NCBI GenBank assembly: GCA_038249195.1
Contig: JBBRWM010000002.1
Location: forward strand, 377,603-441,602
From: JAOUEA01 sp038249195
GTDB taxonomy: Bacteria > Actinomycetota > UBA4738 > HRBIN12
DNA length: 64,000 nucleotides
Direction: 5' to 3'
How positions within the stretch are numbered: position 1 is the first letter of the stretch; each line of letters starts with the position of its first letter. Made by a program: the position numbers and the translations under genes. The notes below the pieces were generated by a model. That model was not told the origin of the DNA. It saw only the letters and a list, made by a program, of their open reading frames with translations, and did no database searches. Shown piece by piece: positions 33,577-41,275 of the stretch.

Positions 33577-34158
33577 TCAGGCGCCCGTGCCGAGGAGCCG
33601 ATCGTCGAGGGCGTCGGGTGCAGCCTCGAGCGCGGCGAGGTCGTCGACCTGCAAGATGTCGGGCAGGTTGCGATAGCGTTCGCGGAAGTCCAGACCGTAG
33701 CCCACCACGAACCGGTCGGGGCAGTCGAAGCCGACGTAGCGGGGGGCGAGCGGAGCGATCCGCCGGGCGGACTTGTCGAGGAGCGTCGCCACCTCGAGGG
33801 AGGCGGGGTCGCGCGCGCGCAACACCGACAGGAGGTAGCTGAGCGTCAGCCCCGTGTCGACGATGTCCTCCACCATGAGGACGTCGCGTCCTTCGAGATC
33901 GACCTCGAGGTCGAGAAGGATCCGGACCCGGCCCGGCGACGCCTCGGCACCCCCGTAGCGACTGACGGCCATGAGGTGCTGCTCCGTGCGGAGGTCGACG
34001 TGACGCATCAGGTCGGCGAGGAACATCGTGCCGCCGCGCAGCACCGTGATCATCACGGGCTCCCGCCCCACGTAATCCCCGGTGATCGTGCGGCCGAGCT
34101 CCTGCACTCGGCGGCGGATGTCCTCGCGGCCGAACAGCACGCTCGCGACGTCCGTCAT
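33577..34158 (-). CDS. hpt: Hypoxanthine phosphoribosyltransferase
   Basis: Purine salvage enzyme joining hypoxanthine or guanine to PRPP. PRPP-binding loop VLMVEDIVDTGLTL, pyrophosphate loop VLRGGTMFLADL and base-binding VGFDCPDRFVVGYGLDFRERYRNLP are all present. 193 residues from the ATG at 34158, normal length. It lies between dacA and the DUF151 gene. Confidence 0.93.
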   Translation of the reverse strand: MTDVASVLFGREDIRRRVQELGRTITGDYVGREPVMITVLRGGTMFLADLMRHVDLRTEQHLMAVSRYGGAEASPGRVRILLDLEVDLEGRDVLMVEDIVDTGLTLSYLLSVLRARDPASLEVATLLDKSARRIAPLAPRYVGFDCPDRFVVGYGLDFRERYRNLPDILQVDDLAALEAAPDALDDRLLGTGA

Positions 34159-34217
34159 CTGGCGGGAGCCTAGCAGGCCCTCCGGCGAGCCCCGATCGGC
34201 CCGGAGCGTCCCGCGGC

Positions 34218-35504
34218 TCAGGGCATCAGGCCGCCGACGGCCTCCGCCACGGCGCGCCCGATGGTGTCGGCCGCGCGCACCCACCAGGGCGCATCGTCCA
34301 CCGGCGTGGGAGTCGGCAGGTCGTCGGCGAGGATGGGAACGGTGCCCACGGTGAGCCCCGGGATGGTGACGCGCAGGATGCCCACCGCCTGCCCAGGTGC
34401 CGTGGGGAAGGCGGCCGAGGGAGCGATCCTCACGCTTCGCCGGGCGCCCGCCACGGCATCCTTGGGGACGAGGCCGTCGATCGTGCCGCCCGCCACCACC
34501 GGGATGGAGCCGCCGCGGATCGCGGCCTGCCCCAGCGGTTCACCCAGCCGGACGAACGTGTGCGACTCGAAGGCGCCGAACCCGTAGTTGAGCAGCGCCG
34601 CCGCATCGGAGAACGCGTCGGTCGGCGTGCCGAGCACGATCGCTACCCGCCGGCGGCCCGAGCGCGTCGCGGCGGCGTCCAGGCAGTAGCCGGCCGCGGC
34701 CGTGTATCCGGTCTTCGCGCCGATGGCGCCCGGATAGAGCCACAGGAGGACATTGCGGTTCTGGATCGTGCGAGTCGTCTCGTCGGGTCCGGGGATCGTC
34801 CGGCGCTTCGTATCGACGATCCGCGAGAACCCTGGGGTGTCGTAGGCGAACCGGGTGAGCGTCACGAGATCTCGCGCCGTCGATCGGCCGCGATCGTCGA
34901 GCCCGTTCGGCGAGAGGAACCGCGAGGCGTCCATGCCGAGCTCCTCGGCCTTCGCGTTCATGGCATCGACGAACGCCTCCGTGCTCCCCGACTCGTGGAT
35001 CGCGAGCGCCACGGCGGCGTCGTTCGCGGACCCGAGCATCATCGCGTACAGGAGATCGCGCACGGTGAGGCGCTCCCCCTCCTCGAGTCCGGCGGTGGTG
35101 GACGCGCCGTAGTCGTGGGGCCTGAACACGGCCGCCGCCGGGATCGTCACCTCTGCATCGAGGTCGCCCGCCTCGAGCACGAGCAGTGCCGTCATGACCT
35201 TCGTGAGGCTCGCGATCGGGCGCGGGGCATCGGGCGCCTTCGCATACATGAGACGACCCGAGCTGAGGTCGGCCAGTACGGCGGACGGGGCCATGATGTC
35301 GGGGGTCGAAGCATGGTCGTCGGGCGTCGCGAGCACCGAGGGGAACGGCGACAGCGATCCGTGCGGAGGGACGGGTGTGGGTGGCGGGCCCCTGCCTGCG
35401 GACGCGAGTCCCGCGGACGCGAGTCCCGAGGACCCCAGCGTTACGAGCGCTGCGACGACGAGGGCCGCGGCCCCGCGCGTCCGGCGCGCGCGACCTCGGT
35501 TCAC
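34218..35504 (-). CDS. dacA: D-alanyl-D-alanine carboxypeptidase (PBP5-like)
   Basis: Exported serine peptidase that trims the terminal D-Ala from peptidoglycan stem peptides. Signal sequence at 1-37 with a GLASA repeat; active-site SLTK, then SAN in MLGSANDAA and KTG in GAKTGYT. A C-terminal region after about 300 includes the PBP5-type beta domain and a final amphipathic helix that may anchor it. 428 residues. Overlaps the upstream MerR gene (GTGA). Confidence 0.92.
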   Translation of the reverse strand: MNRGRARRTRGAAALVVAALVTLGSSGLASAGLASAGRGPPPTPVPPHGSLSPFPSVLATPDDHASTPDIMAPSAVLADLSSGRLMYAKAPDAPRPIASLTKVMTALLVLEAGDLDAEVTIPAAAVFRPHDYGASTTAGLEEGERLTVRDLLYAMMLGSANDAAVALAIHESGSTEAFVDAMNAKAEELGMDASRFLSPNGLDDRGRSTARDLVTLTRFAYDTPGFSRIVDTKRRTIPGPDETTRTIQNRNVLLWLYPGAIGAKTGYTAAAGYCLDAAATRSGRRRVAIVLGTPTDAFSDAAALLNYGFGAFESHTFVRLGEPLGQAAIRGGSIPVVAGGTIDGLVPKDAVAGARRSVRIAPSAAFPTAPGQAVGILRVTIPGLTVGTVPILADDLPTPTPVDDAPWWVRAADTIGRAVAEAVGGLMP

Positions 35505-36256
35505 GCGCCCTGGAGATGGTCCCGCAGCGTGGTGCGGAGCAGCGCTTGCTTGAACTTGCGGGAGGTGACCGATAGCTCGCCGAGCGTGTCGGATGCCGCG
35601 CGCCGCGCGTCGGGGTTCTTCTGTCGCAGGGTGGGCGCCACGAGGGCCTCGAAGAATGACGCCTCGCGGTCGGTGAAGTGCTTGTACATCGTGAGGTGCC
35701 GGGGCTCGATCCCGAATCGGAAGAAGTCCTTCACGATGGACAGCACGATGTAGTCGTCCCCGTCGTAGTAGCGCGATCCGTCCGGGCCGTGCCCGCAGAC
35801 GATGGCGAAGGACTCCAACTCCTTGATGCGGTCGCGGTCCACGCCGGTTGCCGCCGACATCTCCTCGATGGACATCTGCAGTCCCGTGGGGGCGTCCGCG
35901 ATCTCCTCCGTGGCGGTGGCCTTCTTCGCGGCCTTCTCCTCAGCGGCCGCCTCCGCCTCGGGACTGCCCTCCTCGGGCGCGCCCTCGGCTTCCTCGACGT
36001 CCTGCTGCAGGAGTCGCTCCTTGATGACCTTCAGGGGAAGGTACTCGTCGCGCTGCAACCGCAGGATGGACTTCAGGCGATCGACGTCGTCGACGTAGAA
36101 CTTGCGATAGCCCGACGGCGTGCGCTCAGGCTCGATCAGCCCCTCAGCCTCGAGGAAGCGGATCTTGGAGATCGTGATATCCGGGAACTCGGTCTTGACC
36201 GACACCAGGACCTCGCCGATCGACTGATAGTTGCGGGTTCCCGCCATCTGCTCCAC
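35501..36256 (-). CDS. MerR family regulator, FtsR-like (Rv1828)
   Basis: 251 residues. N-terminal winged helix with SIGEVLVSVKTEFPDITISKIRFLEAEGLIEPERTPSGYRKFYVDDVDRLKSILRLQRDEYLPLKVIKE. A low-complexity Ala/Glu linker (about 90-125) leads to a second helical domain with a MerR-like YDGDDY segment. FtsR of Corynebacterium regulates ftsZ; that role here is inferred. It follows the FHA gene by 1 bp. Confidence 0.85.
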   Translation of the reverse strand: MEQMAGTRNYQSIGEVLVSVKTEFPDITISKIRFLEAEGLIEPERTPSGYRKFYVDDVDRLKSILRLQRDEYLPLKVIKERLLQQDVEEAEGAPEEGSPEAEAAAEEKAAKKATATEEIADAPTGLQMSIEEMSAATGVDRDRIKELESFAIVCGHGPDGSRYYDGDDYIVLSIVKDFFRFGIEPRHLTMYKHFTDREASFFEALVAPTLRQKNPDARRAASDTLGELSVTSRKFKQALLRTTLRDHLQGA

Positions 36257-36257
36257 C

Positions 36258-36725
36258 TCACTCCCCTGCCGTGAAGAACGTCAGCTTGAATTTGCCGATC
36301 TGCACCTCGTCGCTCGAGGCGAGCTTGGTCTGGTCCACCTGTTCGCCGTTGACGTAGGTGCCGTTGAGGCTCCCGACGTCCCGGACGTACCATCCGTCGC
36401 CGCTGCGGCGCTCGAAGATCGCGTGGGCGCGCGAGACCGTGATGTCATCGAGGAACACCGTGCTCTCGGTGTTCCGTCCCACGCTCACCTCGTCCTGCGA
36501 GAGGAGGAACGTCGATCCGGCATTCGGACCACGCTTCACCAGAAGGAGACCCTGCCCGGGTTCGAGCTCGTCGTGAGGGAATGGAAACTCATCGTGGGCT
36601 TCATCGTCGGGCTCGACCGGCGTCAGCGACACGGTGGCATCGCCCTGGAGTGCAGCCCCGCACTCGGCGCAGAAGCGCGCGTCGTCGCGATTGGGATGTC
36701 CACAGCGGGTACAGAACACCGTCAT
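36258..36725 (-). CDS. Zinc-ribbon plus FHA-domain protein (GarA-like position)
   Basis: 155 residues. Residues 1-25 form a zinc ribbon with CTRCGHPNRDDARFCAEC; residues 58-155 are an FHA phosphothreonine-binding domain with SVGRNTEST, VSRAHAIFE and SLNGTYVNGE. GarA in M. tuberculosis lies in the same place between gcvH and the MerR gene and controls glutamate and 2-oxoglutarate enzymes, but has a phospho-Thr tail where this protein has the ribbon. A TVSLTP segment (about 32-37) could still be a kinase site. Confidence 0.88.
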   Translation of the reverse strand: MTVFCTRCGHPNRDDARFCAECGAALQGDATVSLTPVEPDDEAHDEFPFPHDELEPGQGLLLVKRGPNAGSTFLLSQDEVSVGRNTESTVFLDDITVSRAHAIFERRSGDGWYVRDVGSLNGTYVNGEQVDQTKLASSDEVQIGKFKLTFFTAGE

Positions 36726-36790
36726 GTCCTTGCTCGGGTAGGGCTCGGGGCGACCGTCGAGGTCGAGGCGGCACCCTCGACCATGGACAG

Positions 36791-36819
36791 GTACTAGAGC
36801 CTATCGTGGCCTGGGACAA
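36791..36819 (-). promoter_or_regulatory. Sigma-70-like promoter for FHA-MerR-dacA operon
   Basis: On the minus strand TTGTCC (36819-36814), 17 bases, TAGTAC (36796-36791). Predicted start near 36784, leader of about 58 bases to the FHA ATG at 36725. The downstream genes overlap or nearly touch through dacA. Confidence 0.45.
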
Positions 36820-36920
36820 GGTTCAACCTGATGGCGGTCGAACCCTCCAGCCATTCCGTGGGTCACCCTCGACCACGCCTCAACCAGGGTGAAGCCTCGA
36901 TGCAGTCGGGAGGGCGACCC

Positions 36921-37304
36921 TCAAGGAGCGTCGAGGAGCGCGCGATAGGCGGCCGCATCGAGGAGCCGTCCCCATGCGTCCGGGTCGCTCGCCTCGATCA
37001 CCACGAGCCAACCATCCCCGTAGGGGGCCTCGTTCACCAATTCGGGACGATCGCCGATGAGGGGGTTGCGCTCCACGATCGTCCCGGCGACCGGACTGAA
37101 GACGTCGGATACCGACTTCGTGGACTCGACTTCCCCGAAGGGGCCGTCGGCATCGACCACCGCCCCCACTTCGGGAAGATCCACGTACACCACGTCACCG
37201 AGCGCGTCCTGTGCGAAGTCGGTGATGCCCACACGCACGCGGCCCTTCTCCTCGCGCGCCCACTCGTGCTCCTTCGTGTAGCGAAGGTCCTCGGGGAACT
37301 CCAC
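36921..37304 (-). CDS. gcvH: Glycine cleavage system H protein
   Basis: Lipoyl carrier shuttling the aminomethyl group between P, T and L proteins. FPEDLRYTKEHEWAREE opens the fold and FGEVESTKSVSDVFSPVAG holds the lipoylated Lys. 127 residues, normal. GTG at 37304 chosen because GGGAGG stands 6 bases upstream; the frame stays open further upstream into the tandem repeat. Partner P-protein genes lie about 6 kb away. Confidence 0.93.
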   Translation of the reverse strand: MEFPEDLRYTKEHEWAREEKGRVRVGITDFAQDALGDVVYVDLPEVGAVVDADGPFGEVESTKSVSDVFSPVAGTIVERNPLIGDRPELVNEAPYGDGWLVVIEASDPDAWGRLLDAAAYRALLDAP

Positions 37305-37367
37305 GTGCGTCCTCCCTCTCCCGCGCCGACCGGCGCATCCGTCGGGGGAAACGATAATGCGTCGCGC

Positions 37368-37487
37368 CATCTCAGGCGCGCGTGATCGCGCCATCTCAGG
37401 CGCGCGTGATCGCGCCATCTCAGGCGCGCGTGATCGCGCCATCTCAGGCGCGCGTGATCGCGCCATCTCAGGCGCGCGTGATCGCGC
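37368..37487. repeat. Five perfect 24-bp tandem repeats at the pgsA 3' end
   Basis: Five identical 24-bp units in a row. The rightmost unit contains the last codons of pgsA and its stop codon; the other four are extra copies. Each unit holds an inverted repeat GGCGCG-CGTGAT-CGCGCC, so the array can form five hairpins. On the minus strand, in another frame, each unit reads MARSRAPE, and this frame runs in phase into gcvH. Length is a multiple of 3, so copy number change would not shift that frame. Confidence 0.92.
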
Positions 37488-38052
37488 GACGGATGTCGCC
37501 GAGGTAGATGAAGGCGGCGATGTAGTACTCCACGATCCCGAGGGCGAACGAGACCCACCCGGCGACGAGCACCATCGGCGCCAACAGGTACCCGAGCTCT
37601 CCCCACGAGACCCAACCGATCGCGCACATCAACGAGAACGTGGCTACCTTGCCGATCCATCGCACGTCCACGCGGACGTGCTTGCCCGCCGCCAACGCGG
37701 CACCCACGATCAGGACCACGAGATCGCGGGCTAGGATCAAGGCCGCCGCCCACAGCGGGAATGCGCCCCGGACCACCAAAGCGATCAGGCCGGCGGCGAT
37801 CGCCAGACGGTCTGCGACGGGGTCGAGGACCTTGCCCAGCTCGGACACCTGGCCGGTGCGCCGCGCCACCAGACCATCCACCCAGTCGGTCGCCGAAACG
37901 AGGCCGAAGAGCACGAGTCCCCAGAACGTCGTGGGTTCGTGGATGATCAGGTAGCAGAAGACCGGGATCAGCAGGATCCGGATGGACGACAGCAGGTTGG
38001 GGACCGTGAGGATCGCGGAGGATCCCGGCGCGGACTCACCCGTCCCCTTCAT
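37468..38052 (-). CDS. pgsA: CDP-diacylglycerol-glycerol-3-phosphate phosphatidyltransferase
   Basis: Membrane enzyme of the CDP-alcohol phosphatidyltransferase family; likely makes phosphatidylglycerophosphate, though a related CDP-alcohol acceptor is possible. The catalytic motif is DWVDGLVARRTGQVSELGKV LDPVADR (D-G-x2-A-R-x8-G-x3-D-x3-D). 194 residues with about five spans. The last eight codons and stop are the unit copied in the downstream tandem array. Confidence 0.88.
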   Translation of the reverse strand: MKGTGESAPGSSAILTVPNLLSSIRILLIPVFCYLIIHEPTTFWGLVLFGLVSATDWVDGLVARRTGQVSELGKVLDPVADRLAIAAGLIALVVRGAFPLWAAALILARDLVVLIVGAALAAGKHVRVDVRWIGKVATFSLMCAIGWVSWGELGYLLAPMVLVAGWVSFALGIVEYYIAAFIYLGDIRRAITRA

Positions 38053-38055
38053 CTG

Positions 38056-38130
38056 TCGGGCCGGCCGGATTCGAACCGGCGACCTTCTGACCCCCAGTCA
38101 GACGCGCTAACCAAGCTGCGCCACGGCCCG
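38056..38130 (-). tRNA. tRNA-Pro (anticodon GGG)
   Basis: 75-nt cloverleaf on minus: acceptor CGGGCCG pairs with CGGCCCG, D-arm GCGCAGCTTGGTTAGCGC, anticodon stem TCTGA/TCAGA with loop CTGGGGG (anticodon GGG), T-arm GCCGG-TTCGAAT-CCGGC, discriminator A. CCA is not encoded. Confidence 0.95.
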
Positions 38131-38359
38131 TTTGCCTGCGGTTATGCCTTATCGGTGCCTCGGGCACCGCTCCTCGAGGTGATGACCTTCTCGGAAGGAG
38201 GAGAGCATCCGCATGGCCGAGAGTGTATGAGGAACCGACGGTTCCGTCATGACTATGACTCGAGGCGATGAGCGTCCCCGAGACCCTTCGTGAGCAGCAA
38301 GCGGACGTGCGGCGTCCCTGGGGCCTCGTCGCGAGCCCCCTGGCCTGAGGCTGGACTGC

Positions 38360-38680
38360 CTAGGTCGGGCCCGAGACCGCGGCACCAACCATGCCGGCAA
38401 CACGAGTGGATCGTGGTGGTCGCTGGGCAGCCACCGCTGCCAGGGAGCTAGGACCGGTCCCATTTACGCGCGTCACGCTCAGCTCCTCGCGAGAAATCCC
38501 CTTGGCCACCATGCCCCGCAGGGCGACTTGCGCCACAACCTTATCGTGGTACGCCCCGAGGACGATCAGATGCTCTCCCTGGCGTTGCGTAACCGCGTAG
38601 CGCTTCGCGCTCTTCGCCTTGTTGTGCGCGGTCTCGAATGCAGCCGGAGCGGAGCCGGGACCCGTTCCCGAGAATCCCAT
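38360..38680 (-). CDS. Small conserved-looking hypothetical protein
   Basis: 106 residues: FETAHNKAKSAKRYAVTQRQGEHLIVLGAYHDKVVAQVALRGMVAKGISREELSVTRVN. The strand-helix pattern after residue 35 suggests a small alpha/beta fold, perhaps SPOR-like, but I cannot name it. ATG at 38680 with an AAGAAGGG site upstream. It lies in a lower-GC gap between tRNA-Pro and the VOC gene. Confidence 0.5.
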   Translation of the reverse strand: MGFSGTGPGSAPAAFETAHNKAKSAKRYAVTQRQGEHLIVLGAYHDKVVAQVALRGMVAKGISREELSVTRVNGTGPSSLAAVAAQRPPRSTRVAGMVGAAVSGPT

Positions 38681-38829
38681 CGCAGGCCCTTCTTTCGGAG
38701 GATCGGCTGCGATGATATACGCGCAGCCGCACGAAAGGGCGGAGCTTCCCGGCGCTCCCCGATGCTCAGGAACGCATCCTGCATCAGCTTTCTTCGCGTC
38801 GCGGCGATCCCGGTCACGAAGACTCGCGC

Positions 38830-39213
38830 TCAGGCGGGTGGTTCGTAGGTCGTGATCTCGATCTGGTGTCCATCCGGATCGTCGAAGTAGATCGACCACG
38901 CCACGCCGTAGTCGCCTTCGTGGAGATCGATGCCCCGCCCTTGGATCTCGGTCCTCGCCTCTTCGAGGCCACGTCGCGAGGTACGGAATCCGATGTGGCT
39001 CATGTCATCGACGGAACGAGCCGGAGGGATGACGGGCGCGAGGCCGGAGGGGAAGAGGGCGACGCCGCTCCCGTTGGCCTCGAGGACGGCCGGGAAATCG
39101 CCCCACGCCTCCTCGTGGACGCGCACGAGCCCGAGGACCTCCTGATACCAGCGGATCGAACGATCCACGTCCGCGACGTTGATCCCGACATGATCGAGCG
39201 CTGCGAGCTCCAC
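38830..39213 (-). CDS. VOC/glyoxalase family protein
   Basis: 127 residues with two beta-alpha-beta-beta-beta modules: LDHVGINVADVDRSIRWYQEVLGLVRVHEE and MSHIGFRTSRRGLEEARTEIQGRGI...YFDDPDGHQIEITTYEPP. Candidate metal ligands are His8, His72 and a C-terminal Glu. Could be a methylmalonyl-CoA epimerase, glyoxalase or dioxygenase relative; not assignable. GTG start with GGGGGG upstream. Confidence 0.8.
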   Translation of the reverse strand: MELAALDHVGINVADVDRSIRWYQEVLGLVRVHEEAWGDFPAVLEANGSGVALFPSGLAPVIPPARSVDDMSHIGFRTSRRGLEEARTEIQGRGIDLHEGDYGVAWSIYFDDPDGHQIEITTYEPPA

Positions 39214-39308
39214 GTGCCCCCCCGCGGCCCGGAGATGGCCGCGCCCTGAGAGGTTTATGACTCCGATGCGCCACCGAGTCAACACAAGGGGTCCGAGAAG
39301 CTCGTCCG

Positions 39309-40625
39309 TCACGGACTCGTGCCGCGCGATCGACGGGCACGCGGGCGGAAGGTCAGTCGGATCGGCACGCCGTCCAACCCGAACGTCCGCCGCAGGCGGC
39401 CCTCGAGGTAGCGGCGGTACCCGGCATCGGGTTCGCGTGCTCCCCCGAAGATGACGAACGTCGGCGGCCCGGCACTCACCTGCGTGGCGTAGTGCAGCGT
39501 CCCCGCGACCCGCGGCGTGGGCCGTTCCCGTTGGGCGCGTTGGATCACCTCGTTCACCTTGGACGTCGGTGCTCGCAGGGTCCATCTCGTGTGGAGGTCG
39601 AACAGTACCGGAGGCAACCGTTGCACCCCGCGGCCGTTGAGGGCCGAGGTTCGCATCGCCGTCGCGTTCGCGAAGGGTCTGAGGGTCCCCCTCAGGTCCC
39701 CGTAGGTCTTGTCCTTTTCTTCGACCAGGTCCCACTTGTTGGCGACCAACAGGAACGCGCGCCCGGCATCCATCGCCCGGTTCGCGATCTTCTTGTCCTC
39801 GACGGTGAATCCCTCGCTCGCATCGATCACGAGCACGACCGCGTCGGCGCGATCGATCGCCTCGGTCGCCCGCACGAAGCTGTAGTACTCCACCCCGTGG
39901 ACCCTCGTGTGACGTCGCATGCCCGCGGTATCGATGAAGCGCACGGGCCCCTGCGGCCACTCCACCACGGCGTCGACGGCGTCGCGAGTCGTCCCCGCTT
40001 CCTCGAACACCACCGATCGCTCCTCCCCCACCAGACGGTTGAACAAGCTGGACTTGCCGACGTTCGGTCGGCCGACGACCGCGAATCTCGGCTCCGCGTG
40101 TGACTCCCCCGAGAGGGCCGGCGCCTCGGGCAGCAGCGTCACGATCTCGTCGAGGAGGTCCCCGGCGGCCCGACCGTGCATGCCGGAGACGGGGAACGGC
40201 TCGCCCAATCCCAGGCGGTGGAACGCGACCGCGTCGACCTCCTCGGCCGCGGAGTCCACCTTGTTCGCCACGACCAGGACGGGCACGGTGACGCGGCGAA
40301 GACGTCGAGCGAGTGCGTCGTCCTCGTCGGTGACGCCCACCTGGGCGTCCACCACCAGGAGGATCAGGTCCGCGTGTTCGATCGCTCGCTCGGCCTGCTT
40401 ACGCGCCGCGGCCTCCAACCCTCGGGCGGCGCTCACGAAACCCGCGGTGTCCACCAAGGCGAACCGCCGGCCTCGCCAGGCGGCCTCGACCTCGACCCGG
40501 TCCCGCGTGACGCCGGGCTGGCCGTGGGCGATGGCCTCGCGGCGTCCGAACAAGCGGTTCACCAACGTCGACTTGCCCACGTTCTGCCGGCCCACCACGG
40601 CGACACGCGGAGCGCGCTCGCTCAC
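39309..40625 (-). CDS. der: Ribosome-assembly GTPase Der/EngA
   Basis: Double-GTPase required for 50S assembly. Two G domains with P-loops GRQNVGKST (about 12-20) and GRPNVGKSS, each with DTAG (DTAGF, DTAGM) and NKVD/NKWD specificity motifs, and a C-terminal KH-like domain. 438 residues. GTG start overlaps the cmk stop (GTGA). Confidence 0.95.
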   Translation of the reverse strand: MSERAPRVAVVGRQNVGKSTLVNRLFGRREAIAHGQPGVTRDRVEVEAAWRGRRFALVDTAGFVSAARGLEAAARKQAERAIEHADLILLVVDAQVGVTDEDDALARRLRRVTVPVLVVANKVDSAAEEVDAVAFHRLGLGEPFPVSGMHGRAAGDLLDEIVTLLPEAPALSGESHAEPRFAVVGRPNVGKSSLFNRLVGEERSVVFEEAGTTRDAVDAVVEWPQGPVRFIDTAGMRRHTRVHGVEYYSFVRATEAIDRADAVVLVIDASEGFTVEDKKIANRAMDAGRAFLLVANKWDLVEEKDKTYGDLRGTLRPFANATAMRTSALNGRGVQRLPPVLFDLHTRWTLRAPTSKVNEVIQRAQRERPTPRVAGTLHYATQVSAGPPTFVIFGGAREPDAGYRRYLEGRLRRTFGLDGVPIRLTFRPRARRSRGTSP

Positions 40626-41275
40626 GCCGTCAGCTCCGGGGCCCGCGCCCTGACGATCGCGAGCGCCTCGCCCAGCACCTCAACGATCTCCCGGTGTGTC
40701 GTATCGATCACGACGGCGCCCTGGGCGGGCTCGAACGGGATCACCCGCATGTCGCTGCGATCTCGCGCGTGCAGCGCCATCGCCGCGCCGCCCTCGGCCC
40801 GATCCCGCGAGCGGCGGGCCGCGCGCACCGTTGGGTCGGCCTCGAGATACAGCTTGACCGGGGCGTCGACGTACACCATCGAACCCATGTCGCGTCCCTC
40901 CATCACAGCCCCGTTCTCCCCGAGGCGCCGCTGCTCCGCACGCATCGGCGCCCGGACCTCGGGGTGACGCGCAACCGCGGAGACGTGAGCCTCGACCTCG
41001 GCGCCGGCGAGGCGCGGGCCCGAGGGCCCACCCTCGATGCGGACCTGAGGTGGCTCGCCATCGTCCAGGCTGAACCTCAACGTGGCCAGGAGCGTGGCAA
41101 GCCTGGCGCCGTCGTCGACGTCCACCTGCCCGTCGACAGCTGCGAGGGTCAGCGCCCGGTACATGAGCCCCGTGTTCACGTACGCGAGGCCCAACGCCGA
41201 AGCGAGGCCGCGGGCCAGCGTCGATTTGCCACTTCCGGCGGCCCCGTCGATGGTCACGACGCGCGGCGGCTTCAT
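40622..41275 (-). CDS. cmk: Cytidylate kinase
   Basis: Phosphorylates CMP and dCMP. P-loop DGAAGSGKSTLARGLA at 10-25, then YVNTGLMYRALTLAA for the CMP-binding region, GRDMGSMVYVDA and RAARRSRDRAEGG. 217 residues. ATG overlaps the aroA stop as ATGA. The cmk-der pair is conserved in actinobacteria. Confidence 0.95.
   Translation of the reverse strand: MKPPRVVTIDGAAGSGKSTLARGLASALGLAYVNTGLMYRALTLAAVDGQVDVDDGARLATLLATLRFSLDDGEPPQVRIEGGPSGPRLAGAEVEAHVSAVARHPEVRAPMRAEQRRLGENGAVMEGRDMGSMVYVDAPVKLYLEADPTVRAARRSRDRAEGGAAMALHARDRSDMRVIPFEPAQGAVVIDTTHREIVEVLGEALAIVRARAPELTA

Noticed and set aside
37368..37487. Possible CRISPR array
   Set aside because: Units are directly adjacent with no spacers, and no cas genes are present.
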